Origin: Crocodylus rhombifer | Taxonomy: Eukaryota > Chordata > Crocodylia > Crocodylidae | DNA: 64,000 nucleotides | Reading direction: 5' to 3' | NCBI GenBank assembly: GCA_038503035.1 | Contig: JAVSML010024632.1 | Coordinates: 1-64,000, forward strand | In this document: one piece after another, positions 36,045 through 46,599 of the stretch | Position numbering within the stretch: position 1 is the stretch's first letter | Layout: each line of letters begins with the position of its first letter | Program-made: the position numbers and the translations under genes | The notes under the pieces: model-generated | Database searches by the model: none | What the model was told of the DNA's origin: nothing | What the model saw: only the letters and a program-made list of their open reading frames with translations

Positions 36045-37248
36045 CAGGGCTGTTAAATGATAAAAAGAATGATCACAATTAGTTGCACAATTTTAAAAAA
36101 TAGTTGCAATTAATCACAATTTTAATCACACAGCTAAAAACTCAAAATTATGTGAAAAAAAGTTATGCAACATTATGCAGGTACTTTGTATGGGATGTGT
36201 GTGTGTATTTGTGAAGGTGTGGGAACATGGGTGTGTGTGGGGGGGTTGGAGGCCAAGGTGGGTGGTTCCCACATGGCCTGGTAGGATGCAGGGTACTGTG
36301 GGTCAAACATGAGGGGCAGCAGCAGGGCTGTGGGGTCCTTGGCTTGGGAGTGAGGGGTAGATGCACACATGCACAGACACACACAGACACCTCTCATGAG
36401 GTAAGTTTGTGAATGGGAAGGGGCATAGGTGAGGGAAGGTTTGGAGGGGGGCAGATAAAGGCTCCCACAGTGAGGGAGGGACAGGGGCAGGAGTGAATTG
36501 GGCCCTGGGGCCAGGGTGGGTCATGGGATCAAGCCATGGTCCAGGTGCAAGGGGCGTGGCTCTCACCACTATATGCACCACCAGGAGAGGCATGGGGAGC
36601 ACACACTCCCTGGATTTGTGCACAGGGTGGATGTGGGCTGCACAGTGTGGGCTCAGGGCTCTGCACCCTACTGCCATTGCCCTGGGAGCCACACAACATC
36701 ATGCTGTGTCTCCTGCTGCTGGGCAGCCAGGGGATGCATGGCATGGCCAGCATGCAGCTCCCGGGGCAAAGGCAGCAGGGCACAGAGAGCCACAGCCCAC
36801 CTCTGCCCCACGCACAAATCTGGGGGGCAAGTACCCCTCCATCTCACAACTTTCCCCAGCCCTGGATCCTCATTTGCCCAACCTCCTGCCTCTGCCCCAC
36901 TCCCTCCCTCACTGTGGGGGGGGGTCTCGATCTGCTCCCCCTGCCCCTTCTTCCCCACAGACTTACCTGCTGGGTGGTGCTCTACACAGTGCCAGGCTGT
37001 GTTCCTGGCTGTGTGCAGGCTGTGGCTGCTCTTCTGTTTCTGTGTGTACCCCTCCTCCACTGCCATAGCAGCCCAGAGCCCAGCACCGGGCTGGGTGGCT
37101 CAGAGGCAGTGGTGATGGCAGTGGAACAGAGTGGAGCCCCGGCATGGGTTCCAGAGCCATATGCACAATTATTGCATCGAAAAAATGAATGTGCACACCA
37201 ATTAATGTGTTAATCGTGTAAGTCAATGGTGATTAATTGACAGTCCTA
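36045..37248. mobile_element. hAT-type element with GC-rich interior (1,204 bp)
   Basis: The left end is CAGGGCTGTTAAATGAT and the right end, inverted, is TAGGACTGTCAATTAAT. The flanking octamers CTTTATTG and CCTTATTG match at 7 of 8, as expected for a hAT target duplication. AT-rich subterminal sequence with GATTAAT/ATTAATC words surrounds a GC-rich centre (about 36220-37150). The centre is open in several frames (up to 225 codons) but has no recognisable transposase, so it is a non-autonomous derivative with unknown internal sequence. Confidence 0.8.
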
Positions 37249-37946
37249 CCTTATTGTTGTTAGGTTTGGTTACATTCTGCTACTGAAGTATCTTAAAATG
37301 CAAGTGCAAACACCAGGAAAAAAATGCCAAATGATTCCAGGAGACTGGTAAGTACTTTATACAACATTAGTGACAAACAGTCATAAATATGAATGTTCAT
37401 CATTTAGATCCTAATCACATTACTAGAACTGGGATGACAATGCAATAATCTTATCTTCTGTGCTCCTACAAGAACAAGAGCTGCAAATCTGCTTCCTTTA
37501 AAATAACAATTTCCATAATTATTCTTGCTCTTTTAAAGGACTTCAGAATTTGTTGCTGCAATGTTTCAGATCACATCTCGTGAGGCTAGCAGATGAAATC
37601 TCACCATAAATGTTGCCAGTTTTTTTAATTTCCTATACAAGGAAAAATACACTGGGGTGAATTGGGCAGACTTTCAAACTATGCACAATTAATGATCAAT
37701 GTCTTGTAGAAATGCATTTAAATAAACATTCCAGGCAATCATCTGCAGACACTGCAATCAACATTTGTTTTTAATGTGAAGACACATAATTATCTACAAT
37801 TTATTTTCAAATTGCATTGGTTATTTGTAATGAGCCAAAAGTAGAATAAAAGGTAACATTTGATTTTGACTCTATCTGAACAGAACATTTTATAGATCCC
37901 TGAAAGAGGGTTTCAGAATGATAAATGCAAATATAGAATTACTCCC

Positions 37947-39328
37947 TGTCATGGGGTGGGGTCCTAAGAGTGGCCGTGATCTCTCCTGGCGCCCCTTACC
38001 ATGCCAAGTCGCTGTCAATGCACCCTCATTCTCGCCCGCCATGTTTTTGATGTTAAGAGTATTAAGGGAGGCTGCCTTTAGTCCTCCTTGACACTGTACC
38101 CCTGACGTACTCGTCTCTGCCCCGTCTAGGGTGACTCGGTGCCCTTATGCCTTAAGGGCTACGCGTGGTTCCTACCACCCCTAATACCATGCCCCAAGCC
38201 TCGCGGATGTCCTGGACATTGTCTAGTCAATTTCTCAGATGGCCTGCATCCTCACAGATGCTCTCTGGCCTCTCCTTCCTTACAGTCGCCCGCGCTCCCC
38301 GCAGATGCTCCCAGGCCTCTCTCGCGGCCAAGCCCACACTGGGCCTTCTCTCACGATTGGGCTTTCACTCACAACCCTGTCTGCACTGGGGTCTACCTCG
38401 CGATTAAGTCCTAGGCACGTGCCCTCCCTGGGGCTTCCCGTCTGTCCACCCTCCCTGGGGCTTCCCGTCTGTTGGCGTGTGCCCTCCTTGGGCTCCTCGC
38501 CTATGCGCCCTCCCTGGTGCTTTTCACCTATGCGCCCTCCCTGGGGCTCCGCCCACACTAGGACTTCTGTGTGCCCTCCCTGGGCTCCGCCTGCACTGGG
38601 GCCTATCTCCGCGCTTGGGGCTCAGGTGGCCGTGGCCGTGCCTGGCCCTGAATCCCCTCCTTGGGCCCTAATACAAGCACCCTCTGAGGTTTCTTGTCTG
38701 TGCCCACTATGGGGTTTCTCACTCTTGGGGCTCAGGTGGCCGTAGCCATGCCTGGCCCCTAAATCCCCTCCTCGGGTCTTAAAGCATTTGCGGCTCAGGC
38801 GGCCTCGGCCTTACCTGGCCCTCAATCCCCTGTGCCCCTTCACAGGGCTGGGGTCAGTGCACCCCTGACTGCTGTGCCCTCTCTGGCACTGGGGTCCCCA
38901 CACTGCTGTGGAGCCCCACTGAGGCCTCCTCCAACCCCTAATAGCCTCACCCGGTCCTCCAGCGTAACAATACACAACAGAATGCAATAACATGAGCCAA
39001 CCTGCTCCAACTCAAAGCTAAGCCTCCTGGCTAAAACATAAACTCTAAACCATCAGGCGATTTATCCTCCCAAATCCCTACCAGGACTTCCTCCACCCGG
39101 TCTCCTCACACAGAAGCTGTTCAGGCCATCGGGCTACTCTGCTCTGCTTGCTTTACCAGAGCTTCAACTTCCTCGGCTGCCAGAGGGGAATTGCCTCTGG
39201 TCTCTGCCTGGCTTGTTTATATAGGCCAGGCCCTGCCCCCTTCTGGTCAGCTGATCAAACTGCGGTTGCCCCGGCAAACAGCACCTGTCCTTCTTCCTAG
39301 GAGCAGGGCACTTCAATGCCCTGCAACA
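37947..39328 (-). mobile_element. Solo LTR of an LTR retroelement (1,382 bp), probably antisense
   Basis: The segment begins TGTCAT and ends GCAACA (TGT...ACA termini) and is flanked on both sides by the identical 5-bp duplication CTCCC (37942-37946 and 39329-39333). This is strong evidence for an integrated LTR left after recombination. The only good core promoter is on -: CCTATATAAAC. No gag/pol lies inside or beside it. Inside is a degenerate repeat of CCCTCCCTGGGGCT words (about 38430-38600). Whether the parent was an endogenous retrovirus or a Gypsy-type element cannot be decided from the LTR. Confidence 0.85.
39216..39223 (-). promoter_or_regulatory. TATA box of the solo LTR
   Basis: TATATAAA on -, about 105 bp inside the LTR's 5' end on that strand and preceded by GC-rich sequence. 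It is the best core-promoter match in the LTR and fixes its likely orientation. Confidence 0.55.
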
Positions 39329-39494
39329 CTCCCCAAGGAGTTCTCTCTGCATGGGCCAGAAGATGGAGTCAATTACTTAGGAAGAACAACAACACATGCC
39401 ATATTGCTTCCACAGTAGGGATGCCAGTAGCAGTATGGACACACATTAGAATAAGTTAAAATGAAGCACAACTCACTACATGTCCACTGACATA

Positions 39495-39906
39495 ACTCAC
39501 CTGGGGCCCCCAGCCAGATCTGGACCATGGGGCTGCTTGTGGGCTAGATCCAACCCGGGGCATGAGGGCTGCTGCCATGGCTACCATGGCAGCAGGGCAG
39601 CATAGGGTTCCATGGTGGCAGCAGCCATGCAGGCTTTGGTGGTGGGAGTGGTGAAGGGTCCAGCAGGGCAGGGATGCTGGATCTGGTGGCAGTAGGGTCC
39701 AGCAGCAATGGTAGGGACAGTGCAAGGTCTGGTATGAGCAAGGGCTACAGAAGCATGGGGTTCAGTGGTAGCGAGCCAAACTCACTGCCAGTGACCATGT
39801 CCAGTGTCGCCAAGGGTTCCAACCTCTGTTGCCCTCCAGTAAGCTGGTGGACCAGATAGAAAGTCTTTGCAGGCCAAATCCAGCCTGCAGGCCATGTTTG
39901 ACACTG
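39495..39906. mobile_element. hAT-type remnant with one recognisable end
   Basis: The right end, reverse-complemented, begins CAGTGTCAAACATGGCCTGC, followed by CAGGCTGGATTTGGCC, a frequent hAT subterminal pattern. The left part has a related GGGCTAGATCCAACCCGGGG block but no clear inverted terminus. The GGCAGCAGC/GGTGG-rich middle is not coding. Confidence 0.5.
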
Positions 39907-40234
39907 CAGCCTGCTGGTAAGTAAAAGCTAAACTCTGATGCCTTTGAGGAGTAAACTGCTACAGTTTAGTTTTCATTTATCATTTACTGTGCGGTAAATG
40001 TGGGCAGAGTGACAACTCAAAACAGCTGACATGCTAAAACCCTCCTCCATTTCAATTCATTATAATTTGTTCATTTATCCTTAGTATGAAAAGGAATCAC
40101 AAACCTTAAATCCAAAATGAGATCTACAGCCTGATTCAGAAATGTGCTTAAGGTTGGTCTTCCCTAGCTATGCTGGAGAAAACAGCTAGGGGAGATTAAA
40201 TTTACATGAGCAAAAGGAAACAAATAATATAATT

Positions 40235-40619
40235 CAGGGTTGTCCAACTTCTAAGCAGCTGGGGGCCAAATGCCCTGTGCACCATTGAGGGCTGCATGCC
40301 TGCAGGCTGCACCACGGTAAGCCATGGGACCCTTGGGCTTCACACCTTACAGTTCCACACTTCCCTCACTACACCATGCACCTGCACTTCCTCCAGAAGC
40401 TGCTTCATGCACCCACAACCCCACCCCACTATGTACATGTGCAGCTTCAGGTTCACCTTCAGCTCCCCTGACTGTGCTGCAGGAATGGGCAGCAAAAGCC
40501 TGAGGATGTAGAGGGAGCCCAGAGAATCTGACTGCTATTGCTAGGCAGAAGACCAGAGGCTGCAACCTAACCCCTTGTGAGCTGCATGCAGCCTCTGGGT
40601 TGCCAATTGGATAGCCCTG
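40235..40619. mobile_element. hAT-type MITE (385 bp)
   Basis: The left end is CAGGGTTGTCCAACTTC and the right end, inverted, is CAGGGCTATCCAATTGG. Subterminal GGGGGCCAAATG and GCTGCATGCAGCC blocks are typical. The flanks ATATAATT and GCTTAATT share the last five bases, a plausible decayed 8-bp duplication. No coding capacity. Confidence 0.75.
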
Positions 40620-40867
40620 GCTTAATTAAATAAAATAATTAAACCACATAAGTGAAATCAGAAAAAGGAGTTTTGTTATGAACTTTCTCCCGACATGGGA
40701 TTTGCTGGCAAAACTACACCAGTCCAGGGTTCAGCTTTTTCTTGCATTGATATCCTATATAGCGATACTGACAAAAACCTTGTAGCATAAACTGGCCCTT
40801 GAGCATCTTCAATTCATCCTCTCCCAATTCAGAAAAACATCAAAGTGAAGGCTTACATTTAAGCACA

Positions 40868-41060
40868 TGGGGTGCCTATAGATATGTGGGGAGGCTGTTG
40901 CAATGCGTAATTACAGCGCATTGGAGAAGACTCGATTAATCAAGTCTGCTGGAATGTGTCAGTTAGTGTGGTCCAGCAACCTCCATGACTCATGTATTCA
41001 ATGCCCCTGCTCTTTAAAATGGTTGTGGGGGAATTTTAACTAAAGCTCATCTATACACAG
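40868..41060. mobile_element. Foldback MITE copy (family A), partial
   Basis: The left end TGGGGTGCCTATAGATATG matches the inverted right end of the copy at 62194-62515. The interior retains GTAATTACAGCGCATT, AAGTCTGCTGGA and an AAAATGGTTGTGGGGG half-stem. The right end has CATCTATACACA. The family's central hairpin is only half present. Confidence 0.65.
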
Positions 41061-43230
41061 TGTCAAAGATAAGTCCTGTATCACCAGGCTCAAAAGAGCA
41101 AGCCTTCTGAAGACCAGGTCTTATAGGCAGACAGTTTGGCCCTGATACATCCCATCACTTAAGAGCTACCTGCCATGTCTTGCTCCTATTCAATGTGCGG
41201 CAGGTTCCTGGCTGTTACAGGGCTCTGCATGGGTGTTCTGTAGGTGCCTACTTATGGGGCTCCTTCCTCCCCTTTCATCCTGTCCATGTGCCAACCAGAT
41301 GTTAGGCGTGCAAGTTAGGTTTGGCTCGCAGAGTGAGGTATCCACACCTTTTGTCCTGAGGGCTTGCTTGCAAGGGTGGCCAACAGGCCAACTCTCTACC
41401 TCCCATCACCCTTAACACAAAATGCCTCCATGGCTTGCATTAAAGGTCAAAGAAATGCATTACAGTTTGTTTTACTTCAAAATAAATGTATGCCTTAATG
41501 CCAGGCTCAATAATGCCTCAGTTGTTTTCAGTCAGTTCTGCCTTTACTTTGTGCACTTGGCTGCTCCAGCCAATTATTGTCTCCCATAGTTTTGTCAATC
41601 AATTAAGCCTTAAGAAATTAGTCAAGTTCCAGCTCCCATGTTAATTAACTCAGCTACTGGTCCCTCAGACCTGCTCCTCGGAGCTTTCCCAACCCAAAAA
41701 AAGAAAATAAAGGTTTGCTGGTGCCACTCATGCCCAAAGATCTGGTCCCCAGCACATCTGCTACTGCAGAGGCAGCCAGCCCCTTTGGTCACTGCCTGCT
41801 TCCAGTTGGGGAGGGAGAACCTTCCCCGGCTCCCTTTCTCCCATTGCCCCTCTGGGGTTCTGGGCACAGACACTGAGGGCTCCGCCAAGCTCTCAGGTTT
41901 ATGGGTTGTTTCCCTTGCTGGCACAGGAGAGACTAGCTGGGTGCTCTGTACACTGGGTACACTGCTCTCCACCTACCCATTGTGCCCACTCCACACCACA
42001 CCATCCCTGCTGACTGCTGACACTGGACGTCCGGATATACCAGCTGTCCTGGCAAGCCCACCAATGTGCAGCCAGCACGCACTTACAAAGTGTGCCTGCT
42101 GCTGCACCTGCCACTCTGTTAGTACAGCCAACGCTCCTACAGGTGCGTAGGAAACACCTCCAGGCCTTACAAGGCTGAGCCACCTTTCCTGATGCCCGGG
42201 GATGGTTTCCCAGGGGTTCTCAATCCCAGGTTTCTCAGGGAGCCATGTCCCATCCTTCCATGTCATTGAATAAGCCTTAGTGAAAGCACCCCCACTGTCA
42301 TTTTTAACCATGGGTCATTGAATACATGAGATACTGCAGGTGCTTTACTTAGAATAGCCCTCCCTCCCCCGCCCCTGAGCATGTGTAAAGATGCCCAGAG
42401 CTCTGTGTTTCACAGAATTAGAATGCTGAGTGTCCCCAGGTTTTTGGGATGTTTTCAGCTTGTGTTCTGGGTTGTTCCATTATACAGGCAAAGAGTTAAA
42501 CTGTATTTCACTTCATACACCCCAATGGCACATGCCGTGTAACTGTACTTTTTGGCAGTTTGCAATTCAGCTGTGAGCAGGCAAGTCTGCACATGCTCTC
42601 CATTGAGCTTGTCCAGTAGGGCTGAGTTCTGCCCAGGTATGTATGTGGCAATAAACATATCACCCAAATGTGCACAAAAGGTTGGGAACGTCCTGGGACA
42701 AAACCCATAATTAGTAGGTGTCAACTGAAGCAGGAAATTCCCCAGTAGCCTGGAGCACTTACCAAGGAGCATCTTGTGGTGGTGAATTTTAAAGCTCCCT
42801 CCCAACACAGATCCAACTATTCCAGAATTTGGAGGCATTTGGTAACAAGCGTTTTAGCTCATTGCAAATCAGTAGGTGAAATGTACATCTGCCCAACATC
42901 ATTTTCATTTTTTTTTCTGTCTTTAAAGATGAATCCTTTCCAATGGGAATCCTTCTTGCAATTATGTATTATTTGCCAGGAGCTCTCAGTACACTCCATG
43001 CTGTGTCATCCACAGAGCTTAATGCTTAAATCAGACATTGACAGAATGCTCCAGTACCAGCATATAAACTATTAAGGTAAAGTTAGCATAGAAAGGCCTT
43101 CAAGGGAGAGAAAATGCAAGAAGGCAATGGGGAGGTCACTTTTTAGGAAAGGATACAGAGCAGAGGGCACTTGAGCTGGTCAGAAGTACAGATAAACACC
43201 ATCCAAGGATGCCACTGCGTCTTTCACTGT
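41061..43230. other. Non-coding stretch, no gene recognised
   Basis: The longest frame (170 codons, 41638-42150 +) is Cys/Leu/Pro-rich with no recognisable domain, and frames are open on both strands, which suggests composition. The region may be old repeat DNA, but I cannot assign it. Confidence 0.4.
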
Positions 43231-43487
43231 GTGTATTAACACGAGACACTTAAGGCACAGTAGATTCATTCTACTGCACATTAGCGTATCACATACAAAA
43301 CTGTGCTTATGCACTAATGTGCAGCAGAATTAGTCTACTGCACATTAAGCATCACAAAAGACTGTGCACCTTTGCTACTGTGGATTAGCACCAGCTGCTG
43401 CACATTTTTGTAATACTTCATATTAGAGGTACTAAACTCAAAATGCAGTAGCAATGGCGCATTAATGCACTTGTGTTCTACAAACAG
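43231..43487. mobile_element. MITE related to 61717-61972 (TGTCTACA family, decayed)
   Basis: The interior is made of the same building blocks as 61717-61972: GCACATTAG, CTACTGCACATTA, AAGACTGTGCACCTTT and ACTAAACTCAAAATGCAGTA. The termini are poorly preserved (TATTAACACGAGACAC left, TGCACTTGTGTTCTACA right). Confidence 0.55.
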
Positions 43488-43802
43488 ACTTTTTGCCCAT
43501 TGCTTTTAATGTTATGTCTTTTCTTGAGTTTTGCATTGCCTTAAGAAACTCCATTTTGTATTGTTCTGTAGCCTGACATAAATTCTTGACCTTTGTATGC
43601 TGTATGTATGAGAGAACGGGTGAGCGTGTGTCTGTGGAAAAGCAAAACATCAACTGGCGAATGGCTGAAGAATGCAGGCAGATAAAAGATCAAAACAAGA
43701 AGAATCTGCCCCAGAACACAGAGAACAATGGCAATCAACCTCCAAGGAAGAACACAGTGATAACATAGCAGAAGCCCAGAGGACTTGGTGAATTGACAAG
43801 GC

Positions 43803-43809
43803 TATAAAA
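43803..43809 (+). promoter_or_regulatory. TATA box of the solo LTR
   Basis: TATAAAA in the context GGCTATAAAAGATGGGG, about 230 bp before the poly(A) signal. It would mark the U3/R boundary about 25-30 bp downstream. Confidence 0.65.
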
Positions 43810-44036
43810 GATGGGGCAAGACATATCGATTTTGGGTCTTGCTTTGCATGTCATCCTGGAGCATCGGTTCATCTGACAAGACGGACTGGCAGGAGTCCGG
43901 CTCCTACTTGCGATCAACTTGGCTGGATACTAAATTGATCCAAGTACTGATAAGACTGGTAATGTATACTAGCACAGAACAGAAATTGGGGTGTGAATGT
44001 GGTGTGTGTGTGTGTGTGCATATTAAGCGCTTAATC

Positions 44037-44042
44037 AATAAA
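44037..44042 (+). terminator. Poly(A) signal of the solo LTR
   Basis: AATAAA in the context AATCAATAAACGCGG, followed by a pyrimidine-rich CTTGCCTTATCCTCCCTC, the usual R/U5 arrangement. Confidence 0.65.
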
Positions 44043-44113
44043 CGCGGCATCTTGCCTTATCCTCCCTCATAAGGTCTCACTTATGATTTGAGCAATTGGC
44101 AATTTGTGTAACA

Positions 44114-45566
44114 CTTGTAGATGTGCCCACTGAGTCTAGATCAAAACTTTTTTATGCCAGTGAGATGATCTAAAGCAGCAAGGATGCACAGCAGAATCTG
44201 GGTCATAATCTGCATGAAACAAGATTCGCTGAAGTCAGTGAGAAGACTCCCAATGTCTTCAGTATGCAGCAGATTAAGTCCCATCTGCATTTGTACAAAA
44301 CTAACACATACACAATTAAAAATGCTGACTCTGATCAAAGGGAATACAGTGCTTAAGGTATTTGATTAGGTGAAGGCAAACTGACAGAAAGGCAAATACG
44401 TTAGTTCAAGACTGCAGTTGAAAGCAATACTTATAATTTAAAAATCTCTTTACACCAAGCCAGCTCCATAAAACAAAAGTCTTCCTATTTACTTGTTCTG
44501 TGTAATAAGGGAATTGTCCATGCTATACCCCAGTTCTTTTAAATAAAGAATTATCTTTCCTGGATCATTCTGTTTACCCTGACAAGTACCATCAAGCTTT
44601 GCATTAATCTTTCTGCATCAGCAGTTTCTTTTTTTCCATTTGACACAAGGGTTTGAGTTTTTTATGTGCATATTAAAAAACATGAACAATACCTCATCAG
44701 AGTCACTTGACAGCAGTTTTATTTACAGTGCAGCTAAGACTGACTTTTATGCACACATCAAAGAAATCTGCTCTGAATATTAATCTGATTTCATTATAAA
44801 CTAATTTATTGGTACAGTAGCTTTTAAAGCCATGGTGCATGTTACACTTAAAATAATCCATAGGATGTACATGTCAAAATGTATTACTTATATTACTGTA
44901 CATTAGCACTCCAAAGAGTTCAAATAGTTAGATCCTTATTGAACTCAAACCATTAATCAGCTGAGAATCCTATTTAAACATCAGGCAGTCCAGAGTGACC
45001 TAGGGCTATTTCTGCTTCTTAACTAGTAACTGTCTAGCGTAAACGCATAATCAAACCTAGGAACAGGCACCAGAACCAGGGACTACCACCTCCCAGGGGA
45101 ATATCATCACCACTGGGTTGCAAAGACCTTTTGCTTGTTCTCCTTTGTTTGTTCAATGTTTTTTTCATTCCCTTTGGCAAAACTTTATGGCTTCCCTGGT
45201 GTATAGAATCTTCCTTCCCTCCTGGCCCAAAATTATTCTTTGGGGAATATCACTCCTGGGGAATGATAGCTAAGGGTTTCAGTTCCCTCAGGCTTAGGAG
45301 GGGAACAGCTGCCACTCCTCAGGCAACTGTACTAACCAATAGGTTATTATACAAAAGATGGATACTACTACCAGTCAAAAAAGCACAAGTAAGAACAACA
45401 TTTTCAGCCCTGCTTGATCATAGCTCTAGGCCACTGGGGTTGGAAAAGGAAGACAGAGGTAATTAGCTGTGTTAATCGGCAGTTGGACAGGGACTTTAGA
45501 ATGGAGAGATGTTGAAATTTTCTATTGATATAGATCAGCAACATATTACTACTCACATGAAACAAA
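44114..45566. other. Non-coding stretch, no gene recognised
   Basis: AT-rich unique-looking sequence. The 111-codon + frame at 45131-45466 has a hydrophobic start but no recognised domain and no support as a gene. Confidence 0.5.
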
Positions 45567-45699
45567 GGCCTTGTACAGACATTCAGTTTCTCTTGGAAGA
45601 GCAGTAACTCTTGCTGGAGAAACCATGAGTGTACACATGTTCAGGCTTTTTCTCCTACAGTAAAATTCTCCCAGATTATTTGAATGTGTGTACAGAGCC
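45567..45699. mobile_element. Short MITE (133 bp)
   Basis: The left end is GGCCTTGTACAGACATTCA and the right end, inverted, is GGCTCTGTACACACATTCA, matching at 16 of 19 positions. Subterminal GGAGAAACC/TTTTCTCC words also mirror. The flanks read AAACAAA and AAAGTTA; no firm duplication. Confidence 0.6.
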
Positions 45700-46012
45700 A
45701 AAGTTAAGCAGGAAGGAAAATGTGACTCAGATGAGTGTCTTCAGGACTAACCCTAGGATGGGATTTTACTTACCCTGTACCAATGAACACACGGAGACAT
45801 AAACAAACCCTATATTATAGAGCAGGTGAGATTATTGAGTTCAGCTCTTCCTTATGTATCAGAAAGATTCTCAGGACAGCTAAACCCAACAGCTTTTTTT
45901 CCACCCACTAAAGAAAATGTAGACCTGCCTTTGCTCATTGTGGGATTACTGGTGCTCATATCTATGGTCCATCTGCTGAAAGTCTAATAATTTAGACTAC
46001 TCACTTGGGGCA

Positions 46013-46150
46013 TTTTTACATGTCCTGGGATGCAATGCTGGGCACTTTCAATTAGCTGTGCTGTGCTAATTAAAAGTGCCTGTGCATCATGTCTATCAGT
46101 ATCACCACACATCCCCATGCTGAAAAAATGGCTGTGGAGTGCTTTGAACT
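46013..46150. mobile_element. Foldback MITE copy (family A), partial
   Basis: It shares with 62194-62515 the blocks GCACTTTCAATTAGC, GCTAATTAAAAGTGCC, CATCATGTCTATCAGTATC and CATGCTGAAAAAATGGC-TGTGGAGTGCTTT, in the same order, ending before the second half of the central hairpin. Confidence 0.6.
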
Positions 46151-46599
46151 AAAGCTCCAATGGACAATGCCCAATGAATAAAATATGGACAATATGCTGA
46201 CTGCAAAGAGACCAATCTGAAAGCAAGGAGTCATCAAAGGAGTGAAGTTAAAGAAAAGTATAAAAGGAGGGGGTGGGCAGCAAGAAAGTTATATGTACTG
46301 TTGTCATCATTGTCATCATAAATGCAGCTTTTAACACCTGTCTGGACTGTCCCAGCCAACAACGCGCCCCTTCCTTCTGGAACTGAGTGGCCGTCTTTTT
46401 CTGTTGAGCAAAGTAACATCTGTAGTTGAGTGAGATCATTGTACTAAGTGTTTTTCTCTCTCTGAATATAGAAACTGCTAAGATAATACTTGTACTAGTA
46501 AACTTAAATTTTCATTTTAGAACACTGAGTTGTCTGTGTTCATGTTTCACATTCCATTTAAGGGTTAATTGTGCTTTAACAATTCCTGAACACTATCTG

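Larger units (their letters stand above)
43510..44113 (+). mobile_element. Solo LTR, endogenous-retrovirus-like (604 bp)
   Basis: It begins TGTTA and ends TAACA (inverted termini) and has the full order of LTR signals on +: a TATA box at 43803, a poly(A) signal at 44037, and a short U5 rich in T/C after it. A (GT)n run lies at about 44001-44018. No internal viral genes are present on either side, so it is a solo LTR. The flanking bases (TTTTAA and CTTGTA) show no matching target duplication. Confidence 0.72.

Noticed and set aside
35792..36082. Possible small peptide with Thr/His/Tyr repeats
   Set aside because: It derives from the AC/AT microsatellite-like patch.
36493..37226. Frames of up to 225 codons in the hAT core
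   Set aside because: Several mutually overlapping frames on both strands with no recognisable domain; explained by GC-rich composition.
38139..38745. Leu/Pro/Ser-rich frame of 168 codons
   Set aside because: It lies inside the solo LTR and its repeats reflect the CCCTCCCTGGGGCT-type DNA repeat.
41638..42150. 170-codon plus frame, Cys/Thr/Leu-rich
   Set aside because: No domain, an overlapping minus frame of similar length, and no supporting signals; kept as non-coding.
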